Part shown: positions 7,524 through 16,150 of the stretch, piece after piece
How the letters are laid out: each line of letters starts with the position of its first letter
Position numbering within the stretch: position 1 is the stretch's first letter
Source: Paractinoplanes ovalisporus
Lineage (GTDB): Bacteria; Actinomycetota; Actinomycetes; Mycobacteriales; Micromonosporaceae
Direction: 5' to 3'
Length of the DNA: 64,000 bases
Assembly (NCBI RefSeq): GCF_016834655.1
Contig: NZ_JAENHP010000005.1
Span: forward strand, 124,001 to 188,000
Program-made: the position numbers and the translations under genes
Notes under the pieces: generated by a model
What the model was told of the DNA's origin: nothing
The model's input: the letters and a program-made list of their open reading frames with translations, nothing else
Databases searched by the model: none

Positions 7524-8027
7524 CTATGCGGTGTCGGCGAGGCGCGACGGGTGCGATGCGGCGAAGTCGTAGAGCCAGTCGCGCGTCACCGGCATGTCGG
7601 AGCCCCCGGTGACCCGCGAGAGCGCCTCCCCGGGGGCGATCCCCAGCAGCACCAGCGTCGTGCAGGCCAGCAGCGTCGAGCGCCCTATCCCGCCGAAGCA
7701 CTGGGTCACCACGAACCGTCCGGCCCGCACCTGACCGGCGAGCTGGCCGGCCAGTTTCACGACCTGAAGGGCCTCGTCCCGGGGTACGCCGCCGTCCGGC
7801 ACCGGGAAGGAGACGAACTGCAGCCCGTACGCCGCGGCGGCCGCTGCCGTGTCGCCGAAGCCGAGCCGCTGCTGTTCGACGGTGGTCAGGGCCGAGACGA
7901 GAATGTTCACCCCGGCGCGGCTCAGCGCGCCGAAATGCTCGACCGGCCAGGCGTCGCCGCGCGGGTGCGCGATCGTCGCCAACTGCCCGGGCCCCGGCCC
8001 GGCGATCACATGGAGTGCTGCTCTCAT
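7524..8027 (-). CDS. dual-specificity/tyrosine phosphatase-like protein
   Basis: 167 residues from the ATG at 8027. A CX5R phosphatase loop is present as VVTQCFGGIGRST (C110, R116), and a candidate general-acid aspartate lies in FPVPDGG (D78). The residue before the nucleophile is Gln where His is usual (HCX5R). The first residues MRAALHVIAG and the ISALTTVEQQ-like segment fit small cytosolic protein-tyrosine phosphatases acting as stand-alone proteins. The longer frame from 8129 adds residues that look non-coding and overlap the ddl promoter region. It converges on the ABC permease and is divergent from ddl. Confidence 0.75.
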   Translation of the reverse strand: MRAALHVIAGPGPGQLATIAHPRGDAWPVEHFGALSRAGVNILVSALTTVEQQRLGFGDTAAAAAAYGLQFVSFPVPDGGVPRDEALQVVKLAGQLAGQVRAGRFVVTQCFGGIGRSTLLACTTLVLLGIAPGEALSRVTGGSDMPVTRDWLYDFAASHPSRLADTA

Positions 8028-8134
8028 GAACTGCCCGTTCCCCTGTCCCGGCCCCGAGGCCGGGTGATCCCGCGAGTGGCTAACGCAGAGTAGGGTCACC
8101 CCCGGCACGCCCGCTAGCGAGAGGCCCAAAGAAA

Positions 8135-9229
8135 GTGACGACCCCTCGGAAAACCCGCGTCGCGATCGTCTTCGGCGGTCGCAGTTCCGAACACGCGATC
8201 TCGTGTGTGAGCGCCGGCAGCATCCTGCGCGCGCTCGACCCGGACCAGTACGAGGTGCTTCCGGTCGGCATCACCCGCGAGGGTAAATGGGTGCTCGCCG
8301 GGGACGACCCCTCGACGCTCGCGATCATGGACAAGAAGCTGCCCGAGATCACGGCGGCCAGCGGCAACGCCGTCGTGCTGGCGGCCGACCCGACGGCCAC
8401 CGAGCTGATCGTGCACGACCCCGCCGCGGGCATGTCCTCGCTGGCCGGGGTCGACGTCGTGTTCCCGGTGCTGCACGGCGCGTACGGGGAGGACGGCACC
8501 ATCCAGGGCATGCTCGAGATGGCCGGCCTGCCCTACGTGGGCGCCAACGTCTTCGCCTCGGCCGCGGCCATGGACAAGGAATTCACCAAGAAGCTCGCGG
8601 TCGCCGAGGGCATCCCCGTGGGTCCGTACGCCGTCCTGCGCGCCGGGGCCGAGCTGAGCGAGCCGGACAAGGAGCGCCTAGGGCTGCCCGTCTTCGTCAA
8701 ACCCTCAAGGGCCGGTTCCTCGTACGGCATCACGAAGGTCACCGACTGGGCCGACCTCGACGCCGCCGTCGCCACCGCGCGCGAGATCGACCCCAAGGTG
8801 CTGGTCGAGGCCGCGATCGTGGGCCGTGAGATCGAATGCGGCGTGCTCGAGGGTGAGGCCGGGGGAGCGCCCGAGGCGTCGCTGCTGGCCGAGATCCACG
8901 TGGACGCCAACGACTGGTACGACTTCGAGACCAAATACATCGAGGGCGGCCGCTACGACATTCCGGCCGACCTGCCGGCCGAGGTGACCCGTCAGGTGCA
9001 GGAGTACGCCCGGCGCACGTTCACCGCGCTCGACTGCGCCGGACTGGCCCGGGTCGACTTCTTCGTCACCGCCGACCACCAGGTGCTGCTCAACGAGATC
9101 AACACGATGCCGGGCATGACGCCGACCTCGATGTTCCCGCTGATGTGGGCCGCCACCGGGCTGGAATATCCCAAGGTGGTCGACCGTCTGATCCGGACCG
9201 CCCTGCACCGCGGAACCGGCCTGCACTAA
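8135..9229 (+). CDS. ddl: D-alanine--D-alanine ligase
   Basis: Cytoplasmic ATP-grasp ligase making D-Ala-D-Ala for peptidoglycan, 364 residues. Seen: VAIVFGGRSSEHAIS at the N-terminus (residues 9-23), VFPVLHGAYGEDGTIQG, the ATP-binding KPSRAGSSYGI loop, the GREIECGVL strand, and the C-terminal metal/phosphate segment LNEINTMPGMTPTSMFP. The GTG at 8135 lies after GAAAG. Its position after gpsA is the usual actinobacterial order, here interrupted by about 6 kb of accessory genes. The stop overlaps the convergent DUF3515 gene by four bases. Confidence 0.97.
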   Translation: MTTPRKTRVAIVFGGRSSEHAISCVSAGSILRALDPDQYEVLPVGITREGKWVLAGDDPSTLAIMDKKLPEITAASGNAVVLAADPTATELIVHDPAAGMSSLAGVDVVFPVLHGAYGEDGTIQGMLEMAGLPYVGANVFASAAAMDKEFTKKLAVAEGIPVGPYAVLRAGAELSEPDKERLGLPVFVKPSRAGSSYGITKVTDWADLDAAVATAREIDPKVLVEAAIVGREIECGVLEGEAGGAPEASLLAEIHVDANDWYDFETKYIEGGRYDIPADLPAEVTRQVQEYARRTFTALDCAGLARVDFFVTADHQVLLNEINTMPGMTPTSMFPLMWAATGLEYPKVVDRLIRTALHRGTGLH

Positions 9230-9867
9230 CCCTTGCAGCCGCTGGGGACCCCGACCGTGGTGGACTTCACGGTCTTGACGACCGGTTCGGAGAACTCGTT
9301 GGCCCACTGCCCGGTCTGCTGATAGCTGCCGGGCACGCTCACCTGCACGGCGACCTCACGGTCCATGGTGGTGAAGACGTCGGTGGCCGGGCCGTCCGCG
9401 GCCCACCAGCAGACGCCGTCCATCACGAGCATCGTGTCGCTGAGCGGCACACAACCCTCGTGACCGCCGTCGACCCGCTCGCACATCGTCGGCTGAGGCA
9501 CGCCGCAGGCGAGGGTGACCGGCGGCTCGCCCCAGGCCGCATTCTGCTCGGGGCCGGCCGTCACCGTGCGGCCGGGCAGGTCGCGCAGGGTGGTCGGCAG
9601 CTGCGACGTGACCGCGAGACACACCTGGGTGGTGCGCGCGTCGAGCTTCGGGGCGGCCATCCTCACGGGCGTGGTGGGCACGGCGACCGGGGCGGAGGCC
9701 GAAGCCGCGGGACCGGCCTCGTCGTCGCCCTGCGGCACGATCTGGAAGAAGACGACGAGACCCACGATGACGGCGACCGGAACCGCGATCAGGGTGGCCC
9801 ACACGGCCGCGCCGCGGGTTGCCGGATCGGGGGCCTTCGCCGGTGGCTTCTCGTCGAGGTCGACCAT
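9226..9867 (-). CDS. DUF3515 family membrane-anchored protein
   Basis: 213 residues. A cytosolic N-terminus is followed by one transmembrane helix (WATLIAVPVAVIVGLVVFF, residues ~23-41), then an extracytoplasmic domain with four cysteines (VCLAV, LACGVP, TMCERV/EGCVPL, GVCWW) that may form disulfides. DUF3515 proteins of unknown function are found next to ddl and thiL in many actinobacteria, as here, so the family assignment rests on both sequence and place. It is convergent with ddl and lies just downstream of the Lrp-type gene (one base between them), so the two are probably co-transcribed. Confidence 0.85.
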   Translation of the reverse strand: MVDLDEKPPAKAPDPATRGAAVWATLIAVPVAVIVGLVVFFQIVPQGDDEAGPAASASAPVAVPTTPVRMAAPKLDARTTQVCLAVTSQLPTTLRDLPGRTVTAGPEQNAAWGEPPVTLACGVPQPTMCERVDGGHEGCVPLSDTMLVMDGVCWWAADGPATDVFTTMDREVAVQVSVPGSYQQTGQWANEFSEPVVKTVKSTTVGVPSGCKG

Positions 9868-9868
9868 G

Positions 9869-10102
9869 TCAGAGGTTTACCACGGAGCAGGTGAGCGTCC
9901 GCATGATGCCCGGTACGTACTGGACTTTGCTCACAATGAGTCCGCCCAGATCGTCGACCGTGTGGGATTCGGCGAGAACCACCACATCGTAGGGCCCGGT
10001 GACCGCGTCGACACGCACTACACCGGGGATTTTGCCTATCGCGGCGGCCACGTCATGGGCCCTTCCGACCTCAGTCTGGATCAGGATGTATGCCTGTACC
10101 AC
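9869..10102 (-). CDS. stand-alone Lrp/AsnC ligand-binding (RAM) domain protein
   Basis: 77 residues matching only the effector-binding domain of Lrp/AsnC regulators: VQAYILIQTEVGRA, then GPYDVVVLAE and the GIMRTLTCSVV C-terminal strand. No helix-turn-helix is encoded. Such single-domain proteins form dimers or octamers and are thought to bind amino acids or act on full-length partners. The GTG/ATG start at 10102 is the only one giving the complete ferredoxin-like domain. Divergent from thiL. Confidence 0.9.
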   Translation of the reverse strand: MVQAYILIQTEVGRAHDVAAAIGKIPGVVRVDAVTGPYDVVVLAESHTVDDLGGLIVSKVQYVPGIMRTLTCSVVNL

Positions 10103-10204
10103 GCTCCGACTCCATTCCGCCTCCGCCGTAACCCGAACGTGAAACTACCGTAAGGATCCGCCCGACAGCGGGACGCCACCACCGCCGAAGAAAGGCCGCA
10201 CACT

Positions 10205-11143
10205 GTGAGCATTGCCGAGGCCGGAGAGTTCGGGCTCATCGCCCGGGTCGTCGCCAGGCTCGAGAACGGCCCCGCGACCCTGCTGGGGCCCGGTGACGAC
10301 AGCGCTGTCGTCGCTGCTCCCGACGGCCGGGTGGTGGCCTCCACCGACGTGCTGGTCGAGGGCCGGCACTTCCGGCGGGACTGGTCGTCCGGCGCCGACG
10401 TGGGCCACCGCGCGGCCGCTGCCAACCTGGCCGACATAGCGGCCATGGGAGCCGTTCCGACGGCACTGCTCGTCGGTCTGTGCGCCCCGGTCGACCTCGA
10501 GCTCTCGTGGGCCGAGGAACTGGCCGGTGGCCTGTCCGACGAGGCCGCGCTGACCGGCGCCTCGGTCGTCGGCGGGGACACGTCGGCCAGCCCCACCCTG
10601 ACGATCGCGGTCACCGCGCTGGGCGATCTGGGCGGCCGTGCTCCCGTGCTGCGCAGCGGTGCCCAGCCCGGTGACGTGATCGCGCTGGCGGGCCGGATCG
10701 GGCACGCCGCCGCGGGCTACACCGTGCTGTCCCGCGGCTTCCGCACCCCCAAGGCGCTGGTCGAGGCCTATCGACGACCCGAGGTCCCGTACGGGGCGGG
10801 TCCGGCCGCGTCCCAGGCCGGCGCGACGGCGATGATCGACGTCTCCGACGGCCTGCTGCAGGACCTGGGCCACATCGCGCGGGCCAGCGTGGTCGGCGTC
10901 GACGTGCACACCGACGCGTTCGAGGTCTCGGGCCAGATGCGCGACGCCGCGGCCGCCCTCGGGGTCGATCCGTTGCAGTGGATCCTCGGTGGTGGCGACG
11001 ATCACGCGCTGGCCGCGACGTTCCCGCCCGGGGCCGCGTTGCCCGAGGGCTGGCAGGTCATCGGCAAGGTGCACGAGAGCACGGGAGTCACCGTCGACGG
11101 GCGGCCGTGGGGCGGCCCGGCGGGATGGGACCACTTTCGCTGA
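10205..11143 (+). CDS. thiL: thiamine-monophosphate kinase
   Basis: Phosphorylates thiamine monophosphate to the diphosphate cofactor, 312 residues, PurM-like ATP-binding fold. Seen: EFGLIARV near the start, LGPGDDSAVV (metal-binding acidic motif, residues ~26-35), STDVLVEGRHF, NLADIAAMGA, GGDTSASP, DVSDGLLQDLGH, and the closing GGGDDHAL. The GTG at 10205 is the natural start next to MSIAEAGEFG. It is followed after 14 bases by an acetyltransferase gene. Location between ddl and rpmB is the conserved actinobacterial order. Confidence 0.96.
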   Translation: MSIAEAGEFGLIARVVARLENGPATLLGPGDDSAVVAAPDGRVVASTDVLVEGRHFRRDWSSGADVGHRAAAANLADIAAMGAVPTALLVGLCAPVDLELSWAEELAGGLSDEAALTGASVVGGDTSASPTLTIAVTALGDLGGRAPVLRSGAQPGDVIALAGRIGHAAAGYTVLSRGFRTPKALVEAYRRPEVPYGAGPAASQAGATAMIDVSDGLLQDLGHIARASVVGVDVHTDAFEVSGQMRDAAAALGVDPLQWILGGGDDHALAATFPPGAALPEGWQVIGKVHESTGVTVDGRPWGGPAGWDHFR

Positions 11144-11157
11144 TTAGGCTCGGCCCC

Positions 11158-11622
11158 GTGCTTCAGGGTGAGATCAAGATCAGACAGGCGGACTTCGCCG
11201 AACCGGCCGTACGGGCTCTGCTCGTCGACGTGCTCGGCGAACTCTCCGCGCGGTACGGCGGCACCGGCGACGACACTCCGATCGCCGAGGACGACTTCGC
11301 GGCGCCGAACGGGGCGTTCTTCGTGGCCGACGACGGTGAACGCCTCGTGGGCTGTGCGGGCTGGCGCCGGCACGGTGACGACGCCGAGCTGAAGCGCATG
11401 TTCACCGCGACCGCCGTCCGCGGCCGGGGGCTGGGACGGCGCATGCTGGCCGCGATCGAGGCGTCGGCCCGCGAGGCCGGTTGCCGCCGCGTGATCCTCG
11501 AGACCGGCGACAAGCAGCCCGAGGCGGTCGGGCTCTATCTCTCGGCCGGATACGAGCGGATCGAGGACTTCGGCTACTACAAGGGGCACGACAGCGTGCT
11601 GTCGTACGCGAAAGATCTGTGA
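11158..11622 (+). CDS. GNAT family N-acetyltransferase
   Basis: 154 residues. The acetyl-CoA-binding motif A is RMFTATAVRGRGLGRRMLAAIE (cut here to its core RGRGLGRRML), followed by CRRVILETGDKQPEAVGLY and a GYERIEDFGYY C-terminal strand. The GTG at 11158 lies 14 bases after thiL and is preferred to an in-frame start inside thiL. Substrate unknown. In mycobacteria the uracil-DNA glycosylase gene ung sits about here; no ung is visible in this window. Confidence 0.88.
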   Translation: MLQGEIKIRQADFAEPAVRALLVDVLGELSARYGGTGDDTPIAEDDFAAPNGAFFVADDGERLVGCAGWRRHGDDAELKRMFTATAVRGRGLGRRMLAAIEASAREAGCRRVILETGDKQPEAVGLYLSAGYERIEDFGYYKGHDSVLSYAKDL

Positions 11623-11704
11623 CCAGGTTTTGACCGGCCGGCCCGGAACCGTCGCGGACGGCTTCCGGGTGCAGCCGCCAGGCCAGGCGTTGGCGGACCA
11701 GACA

Positions 11705-11740
11705 CTGATAGCCCCCGGCCGCAGGGCCGGGGGCTATCAG
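11705..11740. terminator. bidirectional hairpin between the acetyltransferase and rpmB
   Basis: Perfect 16-bp arms CTGATAGCCCCCGGCC and its complement around GCAG. It lies between two convergent genes (stops at 11622 and 11753). There is no T-tract, so it is a strong hairpin rather than a canonical intrinsic terminator. Confidence 0.85.
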
Positions 11741-11752
11741 AACAAATCTGGA

Positions 11753-11944
11753 TCAGGCGCGGGCGACCTTGCCGGCCTTGATGCACGAGGTGCAGACCTT
11801 GAGCTTCTTGGTCGTGCCGCCACCGGCCGGGGTGCGCACCGACTGGATGTTCGGGTTCCAGCGGCGGTTGGTCCGCCGGTGCGAGTGGGACACGTTGTGG
11901 CCGAAGCCCGGTCCCTTGCCACAGACGTCGCACACGCTAGCCAC
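11753..11944 (-). CDS. rpmB: 50S ribosomal protein L28, zinc-binding form
   Basis: 63 residues, starting VASVCDVCGKGPGFGHNVSHS, a standard bL28 start (quoted core CDVCGKGPGFGHNVSHS). Two cysteine pairs (C5/C8 and C51/C54, CTSC) make it the zinc-carrying C+ version. The GTG at 11944 has AGGAG about eight bases upstream. The longer frame from 12160 is rejected because residues before the start are unlike L28. Divergent from the FakA-like gene, as in other actinobacteria. Confidence 0.96.
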   Translation of the reverse strand: MASVCDVCGKGPGFGHNVSHSHRRTNRRWNPNIQSVRTPAGGGTTKKLKVCTSCIKAGKVARA

Positions 11945-12104
11945 GGGTAACTCCTGAGTCGTAAAGCGAAACTTGAAGGCGCCCGGCGAACACGGCCGCG
12001 CAGGCAACCCGGCAAGGTTACCCGATGCCCGCCCCGAACAGCCAATCGCCCCCGCTCGGGTGCGCTCACGAGAAGTTGTCGGGGGACGACAGTACGATTT
12101 TCGC

Positions 12105-13940
12105 GTGCTCGAGACGCTGGACGCCGCCGCCGTCCGCCGCTGGTGCGGCGGGGGGCTCATGGCGCTCCGGGCCCATCAGCGCGAGATCGACGAGCTGAAC
12201 GTCTATCCCGTCCCCGACGGCGACACCGGCACCAACCTGGTGCTCACCCTCACCTCGGCCCACCAGGCGCTCGAGGCGGCCGAGCCGGTCGAGCCGCCGG
12301 CGGGCGCGCTGCGGCGCATGGCCCGGGGCGCCCTGCTCGGGGCCCGGGGCAACTCCGGGGTCATCGTCTCCCAGATCCTGCGGGGCATGGCCGACAGCCT
12401 GGCCGCGTCGGTCGCCGTCCGGGGCGCCGACCTGGCCCGGGCGTTGCGGTCGGCCTCCGAGGCGGCGTATGCCGCGGTCGCCCGCCCGGTCGAGGGCACG
12501 GTCCTCTCCGTTGTGGCCGCCGCCGCCGACGCCGCGGGCCGCCTCAAGTCCGACGACGTGCTCGCCGTGGCCCGCGCCGCCGCCCGGGCCGCCGCCGAGG
12601 CCCTGGCCCGCACCCCGCAGCAGCTCCCGGCCCTGGCCCGGGCCGGCGTGGTCGACGCCGGCGGCCGTGGCCTGGTGGTGCTGCTCGAGGCCCTGGTCGA
12701 GGCCCTGAGCCACGACACCCCCGACACCCGCGCCGAAGACGCGCGCAGCAGAGACGCGGCCAACCGGACGGACCCGCCCGGCGCGCCCAAGAGTGACGCG
12801 CCCCGCGTGGGCGACGGTGGCGTGCTCGGCGTGAGTGGTGGCGGAGCGGGTCGCGGCGGCGTGCCTGGCGTGGGCAGCGTGCGCGGTGCGGGTGGCGGCG
12901 GCGTGCCTGGCGTGGCTGGCAGCGGCGTGTCTGGCGTGGGCGGCGATGGCGTGCCCGGTGTGGGTGGCGATGGTCTCTCTGGCGCGGAGCGGCCGGCGCC
13001 GGTTCCCGCCGACGCCGCTGTGGGGGAGTTCGGGTTCGAGGTGCAATATCTGCTCGACGCCGAGGCCGCCGCGGTCGACGGTCTGCGGCGCGAACTGGCC
13101 CGGCTCGGCGACTCGCTCGTGGTGGTCGGCACGGGCGACGCCGGCGTGGCCACCTGGAACGTGCACGTCCACGTCCCGGCCACCGGCATCGGCCCGGCCG
13201 TCGAGGCGGGCGTGGTCGCCGGCCGGCCCCACCGCATCACCGTCACCCCGCTCGACCGCGAAGACCCGCACGACCACCACCGGGCCCCGACCGGCCGGGG
13301 CGCCGTCGTGGTCGCGGCCGGCGACGGCCTCACCTCCCTCTTCGAGGCCGAGGGGGCCACCGTGGTCGGCCGCAACCCGTCCACCGGCGAGATGCTCGAG
13401 GCCGTCGAGCGGTCCGGCGCCCGCTGCGTGGTGCTGCTCCCCAACGACGCGAACACCCACGCCGTGGCCGTCGAGGCGGCGCGCGAGGCCGAGGCGTCCG
13501 GCCGTCAGGTCAGCGTCGTCCCCACCCGGTCGCCGGTGCAGGCGCTGGCCGCCCTGGCCGTCCGCGACCCGCAGAGGTCCTTCGCCGACGACGTCATCGC
13601 CATGGCCGAGGCCGCCGGCGCCTGCCGCTACGGCGAGGTCTGCACGGCCCAGCGCGACTCCCTGACCGTCGCCGGGCCGTGCCGGGCCGGTGACCTGCTC
13701 GGGCTGGTCGACGGCGAGGTCCACGTGATCGGCGACGACCTGGCCGAGGTCAGCGCCCAGCTGCTCGACCGCATGCTCGGCGGCGGGGGCGAGCTGGTCA
13801 CCCTGGTGCTCGGGGCCGACGCCCCGCCCGGCCTCGAAGATTCCCTGCGCGGGCACACCGGGCGCGGCTGGCCCTTCGTCGAGCTGCAGTGCTACGCGGG
13901 CGGGCAACCCCGCTACCACCTGCTGGTTGGAGTGGAATGA
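12105..13940 (+). CDS. DAK2/FakA-like kinase domain protein (YloV family)
   Basis: 611 residues. The N-terminal DhaL/DAK2 domain (residues ~1-205) shows NVYPVPDGDTGTNL (nucleotide and metal binding aspartates) and GARGNSGVIVSQILRG. The C-terminal region (from ~300) has the FGFEVQYLL, GDSLVVVG and LLPNDANTHAVA segments of FakA/YloV proteins, which phosphorylate fatty acids bound to DegV-type partners. Between them, residues ~235-295 form a Gly/Val/Pro repeat linker. The GTG at 12105 is preferred to the upstream in-frame start at 11973, which would run into the rpmB leader. ATGA overlap with recG. Confidence 0.88.
   Translation: MLETLDAAAVRRWCGGGLMALRAHQREIDELNVYPVPDGDTGTNLVLTLTSAHQALEAAEPVEPPAGALRRMARGALLGARGNSGVIVSQILRGMADSLAASVAVRGADLARALRSASEAAYAAVARPVEGTVLSVVAAAADAAGRLKSDDVLAVARAAARAAAEALARTPQQLPALARAGVVDAGGRGLVVLLEALVEALSHDTPDTRAEDARSRDAANRTDPPGAPKSDAPRVGDGGVLGVSGGGAGRGGVPGVGSVRGAGGGGVPGVAGSGVSGVGGDGVPGVGGDGLSGAERPAPVPADAAVGEFGFEVQYLLDAEAAAVDGLRRELARLGDSLVVVGTGDAGVATWNVHVHVPATGIGPAVEAGVVAGRPHRITVTPLDREDPHDHHRAPTGRGAVVVAAGDGLTSLFEAEGATVVGRNPSTGEMLEAVERSGARCVVLLPNDANTHAVAVEAAREAEASGRQVSVVPTRSPVQALAALAVRDPQRSFADDVIAMAEAAGACRYGEVCTAQRDSLTVAGPCRAGDLLGLVDGEVHVIGDDLAEVSAQLLDRMLGGGGELVTLVLGADAPPGLEDSLRGHTGRGWPFVELQCYAGGQPRYHLLVGVE
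12807..12990 (+). repeat. elastin-like VPGVGG-coding repeats inside the FakA-like gene
   Basis: Degenerate repeats of GGCGTGCCTGGCGTGGGC encode GVPGV, GVSGV and GDGVPGVGG units between the two domains of the FakA-like protein. All units stay in frame, giving a flexible hydrophobic-glycine linker of about 60 residues. Confidence 0.8.
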
Positions 13941-16150
13941 CCGAGACCACGACCGAGACCGTGACCGTGACCACGACTGACACCCCCCTCGCCGCGGTGC
14001 TCAAGAAGAACGAGGCGAAGGCCCTCGCCACCCACCTCGACCTGCACACCGCGGGCGACCTCGTCTACCACTTCCCCCGGCGCTACGACGAGCGCGGCGA
14101 GAAGGTCGACCTGCACGGCCTGCAGGTCGGCGAGCAGGTCACCGTGCTCGCGCAGGTGCAGTCCATGACCGTCCGGCCGATGCGCCAGCGTCGCGGCAAC
14201 ATGCTCGAGATCACCATCGGCGACGGTTCCGGCGCCACGCTGACCTGCACGTTCTTCAACCAGGCGTGGCGCGAACGCGAGCTGCGGCGGGGCCGGTGGG
14301 GGCTGTTCGCGGGCAAGGTCACCGACTTCCGCGGCAAGCGCCAGCTCAACAGCCCCGCCTATCAGCTGCTCAGCGCCGACGCCACGCAGGACGAGGCCGA
14401 GGAGGAGATCGAGGAGTTCGCCGGTGCGCTGATCCCGGTCTACCCGGCCGCCCAGGCGGTGCCGACCTGGGTGATCGCGCGCTGCGTCCGCACGGTCCTC
14501 GACACGTTCACCCCGCCCAAAGATCCACTGCCGGCCTCCGTACGGGCGAATCGCGACCTCGTCGGCATCGGCATGGCCCTGCGCGAGATCCACCGGCCCA
14601 GCTCCCGGGGCGCCCTCGAGACCGCGAAGAAGCGCCTCAAGTGGGACGAGGCCTTCGCCGTCCAGCTCACGCTCGTGCAACGCCGGGCCCGGGCCGCCGC
14701 GGCTCCCGGCCGGGCGCGGGAGCGGCTCGACGACGGCATCCTGGCCAAGTTCGACGCGAGTCTCCCCTACGAGTTGACCGAGGGCCAGGCGCAGGTGGGT
14801 GAGGAGATCGCGGCCGACCTGGCCCGGCCCCACCCGATGCACCGCCTGCTGCAGGGCGAGGTCGGCTCGGGCAAGACGCTGGTCTCCGTGCGCGCCATGC
14901 TCCAGGTGGTCGACGCCGGGGGCCAGGCCGCCCTGCTGGCGCCGACCGAGGTGCTGGCCACCCAGCACTTCCGCGGGATCAGCGCGCAGCTGGGCGCGTT
15001 GGGCCGGGCCGGTGAACTCGACGGCGATCCCGCGGGCACCCAGCTCACCCTGGTCACCGGTTCGCTCGGGGCCGCCGCTCGCCGGGCCGCGCTGGCCAAG
15101 GTGGCCGACGGCACGGCGGGCATCGTCGTCGGCACCCACGCCCTGCTCTACGAGGGCGTCGACTTCCACGACCTCGGCCTGGTGGTCGTCGACGAGCAGC
15201 ACCGCTTCGGCGTCGAGCAGCGGGACGCCCTGCGCGCCAAGGCCGCGACCCCGCCCCACGTCCTGGTCATGACGGCCACCCCCATTCCCCGTACGGTGGC
15301 CATGACCGTCTACGGCGATCTCGAGACGTCCGTGTTGTCGCAGTTGCCGCGCGGCCGCTCCCCGATCGCGTCCCACGTCGTGCCGCCCGAGAAACCCGCG
15401 TTCCTCGACCGGGCCTGGCGCCGCCTGCGCGAAGAGGTGCAGAAGGGCCATCAGGCGTACGTGGTCTGCCCGCGCATCGGCGACGGCGGCACCGAGGAGG
15501 ACGAGGAACCGCCGAGCGACAACGAACCGGCCCGGCGGCCCCCGCTCGCGGTCACCGAGGTGGCGCCGATCCTGGCCGAGGGCCCGCTGCACGGCCTGCG
15601 GATCGAGGTGCTGCACGGCAAGCTGCCGACCGACGAGAAAGACGCGATCATGCGCCGGTTCGCCGCCGGCGACGTCGACGTGCTGGTGGCGACCACGGTG
15701 ATCGAGGTCGGGGTCGACGTCCCCAACTCCACGGTCATGGTCATCATGGACGCCGACCGCTTCGGCGTCTCCCAGCTGCACCAGCTGCGCGGCCGGGTCG
15801 GCCGGGGTTCCGCGCCCGGCATCTGCCTGCTGGTCACCGAGTCGGTCGAGGGCACCCCGGCCCGGGAACGGCTGGCGGCGGTCGAGTCCACCACCGACGG
15901 CTTCAAGCTCAGCGAGATCGACCTGGAACAGCGCCGCGAGGGTGACGTGCTGGGCGCCTCCCAGTCGGGCAAGCACTCGCATCTGCGCCTGCTGTCGCTG
16001 CTGCGCGACGCCAAACTGATCACCGAGGCCCGGGCCGAGGCGTCCGAACTGGTCGGCGACGACCCCGGCCTGAAGAAATACCCCGCGCTGGCCGCCTCGG
16101 TGGCCGCCCTGGTCGACGAGGAACGCGCCGAATACCTGGAGAAGGGATGA
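13937..16150 (+). CDS. recG: ATP-dependent DNA helicase RecG
   Basis: Monomeric helicase that remodels stalled replication forks and Holliday junctions, 737 residues. An N-terminal OB/wedge domain (residues ~40-180, with FPRRYDERGEKVDL) is followed by helicase lobes with GEVGSGKTLVS (Walker A), VVDEQHRFGVEQR (DExH box), TATPIPRTVAM (motif III), VATTVIEVGVDVP and QLRGRVGRGSAPG (motif VI). The ATG at 13937 overlaps the FakA-like stop (ATGA). The first ~15 residues are a Thr/Glu-rich tail. The stop overlaps the DUF952 start. Confidence 0.96.
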   Translation: MTETTTETVTVTTTDTPLAAVLKKNEAKALATHLDLHTAGDLVYHFPRRYDERGEKVDLHGLQVGEQVTVLAQVQSMTVRPMRQRRGNMLEITIGDGSGATLTCTFFNQAWRERELRRGRWGLFAGKVTDFRGKRQLNSPAYQLLSADATQDEAEEEIEEFAGALIPVYPAAQAVPTWVIARCVRTVLDTFTPPKDPLPASVRANRDLVGIGMALREIHRPSSRGALETAKKRLKWDEAFAVQLTLVQRRARAAAAPGRARERLDDGILAKFDASLPYELTEGQAQVGEEIAADLARPHPMHRLLQGEVGSGKTLVSVRAMLQVVDAGGQAALLAPTEVLATQHFRGISAQLGALGRAGELDGDPAGTQLTLVTGSLGAAARRAALAKVADGTAGIVVGTHALLYEGVDFHDLGLVVVDEQHRFGVEQRDALRAKAATPPHVLVMTATPIPRTVAMTVYGDLETSVLSQLPRGRSPIASHVVPPEKPAFLDRAWRRLREEVQKGHQAYVVCPRIGDGGTEEDEEPPSDNEPARRPPLAVTEVAPILAEGPLHGLRIEVLHGKLPTDEKDAIMRRFAAGDVDVLVATTVIEVGVDVPNSTVMVIMDADRFGVSQLHQLRGRVGRGSAPGICLLVTESVEGTPARERLAAVESTTDGFKLSEIDLEQRREGDVLGASQSGKHSHLRLLSLLRDAKLITEARAEASELVGDDPGLKKYPALAASVAALVDEERAEYLEKG

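Noticed and set aside
12066..13919. Long minus-strand open frame (617 codons) opposite the FakA-like gene
   Set aside because: Product is Gly/His/Arg/Gln low complexity without domain marks; typical antisense shadow in GC-rich DNA over a clear gene.
13913..15982. Minus-strand open frame of 689 codons opposite recG
   Set aside because: RecG helicase motifs are intact on the plus strand; the antisense product is low complexity.
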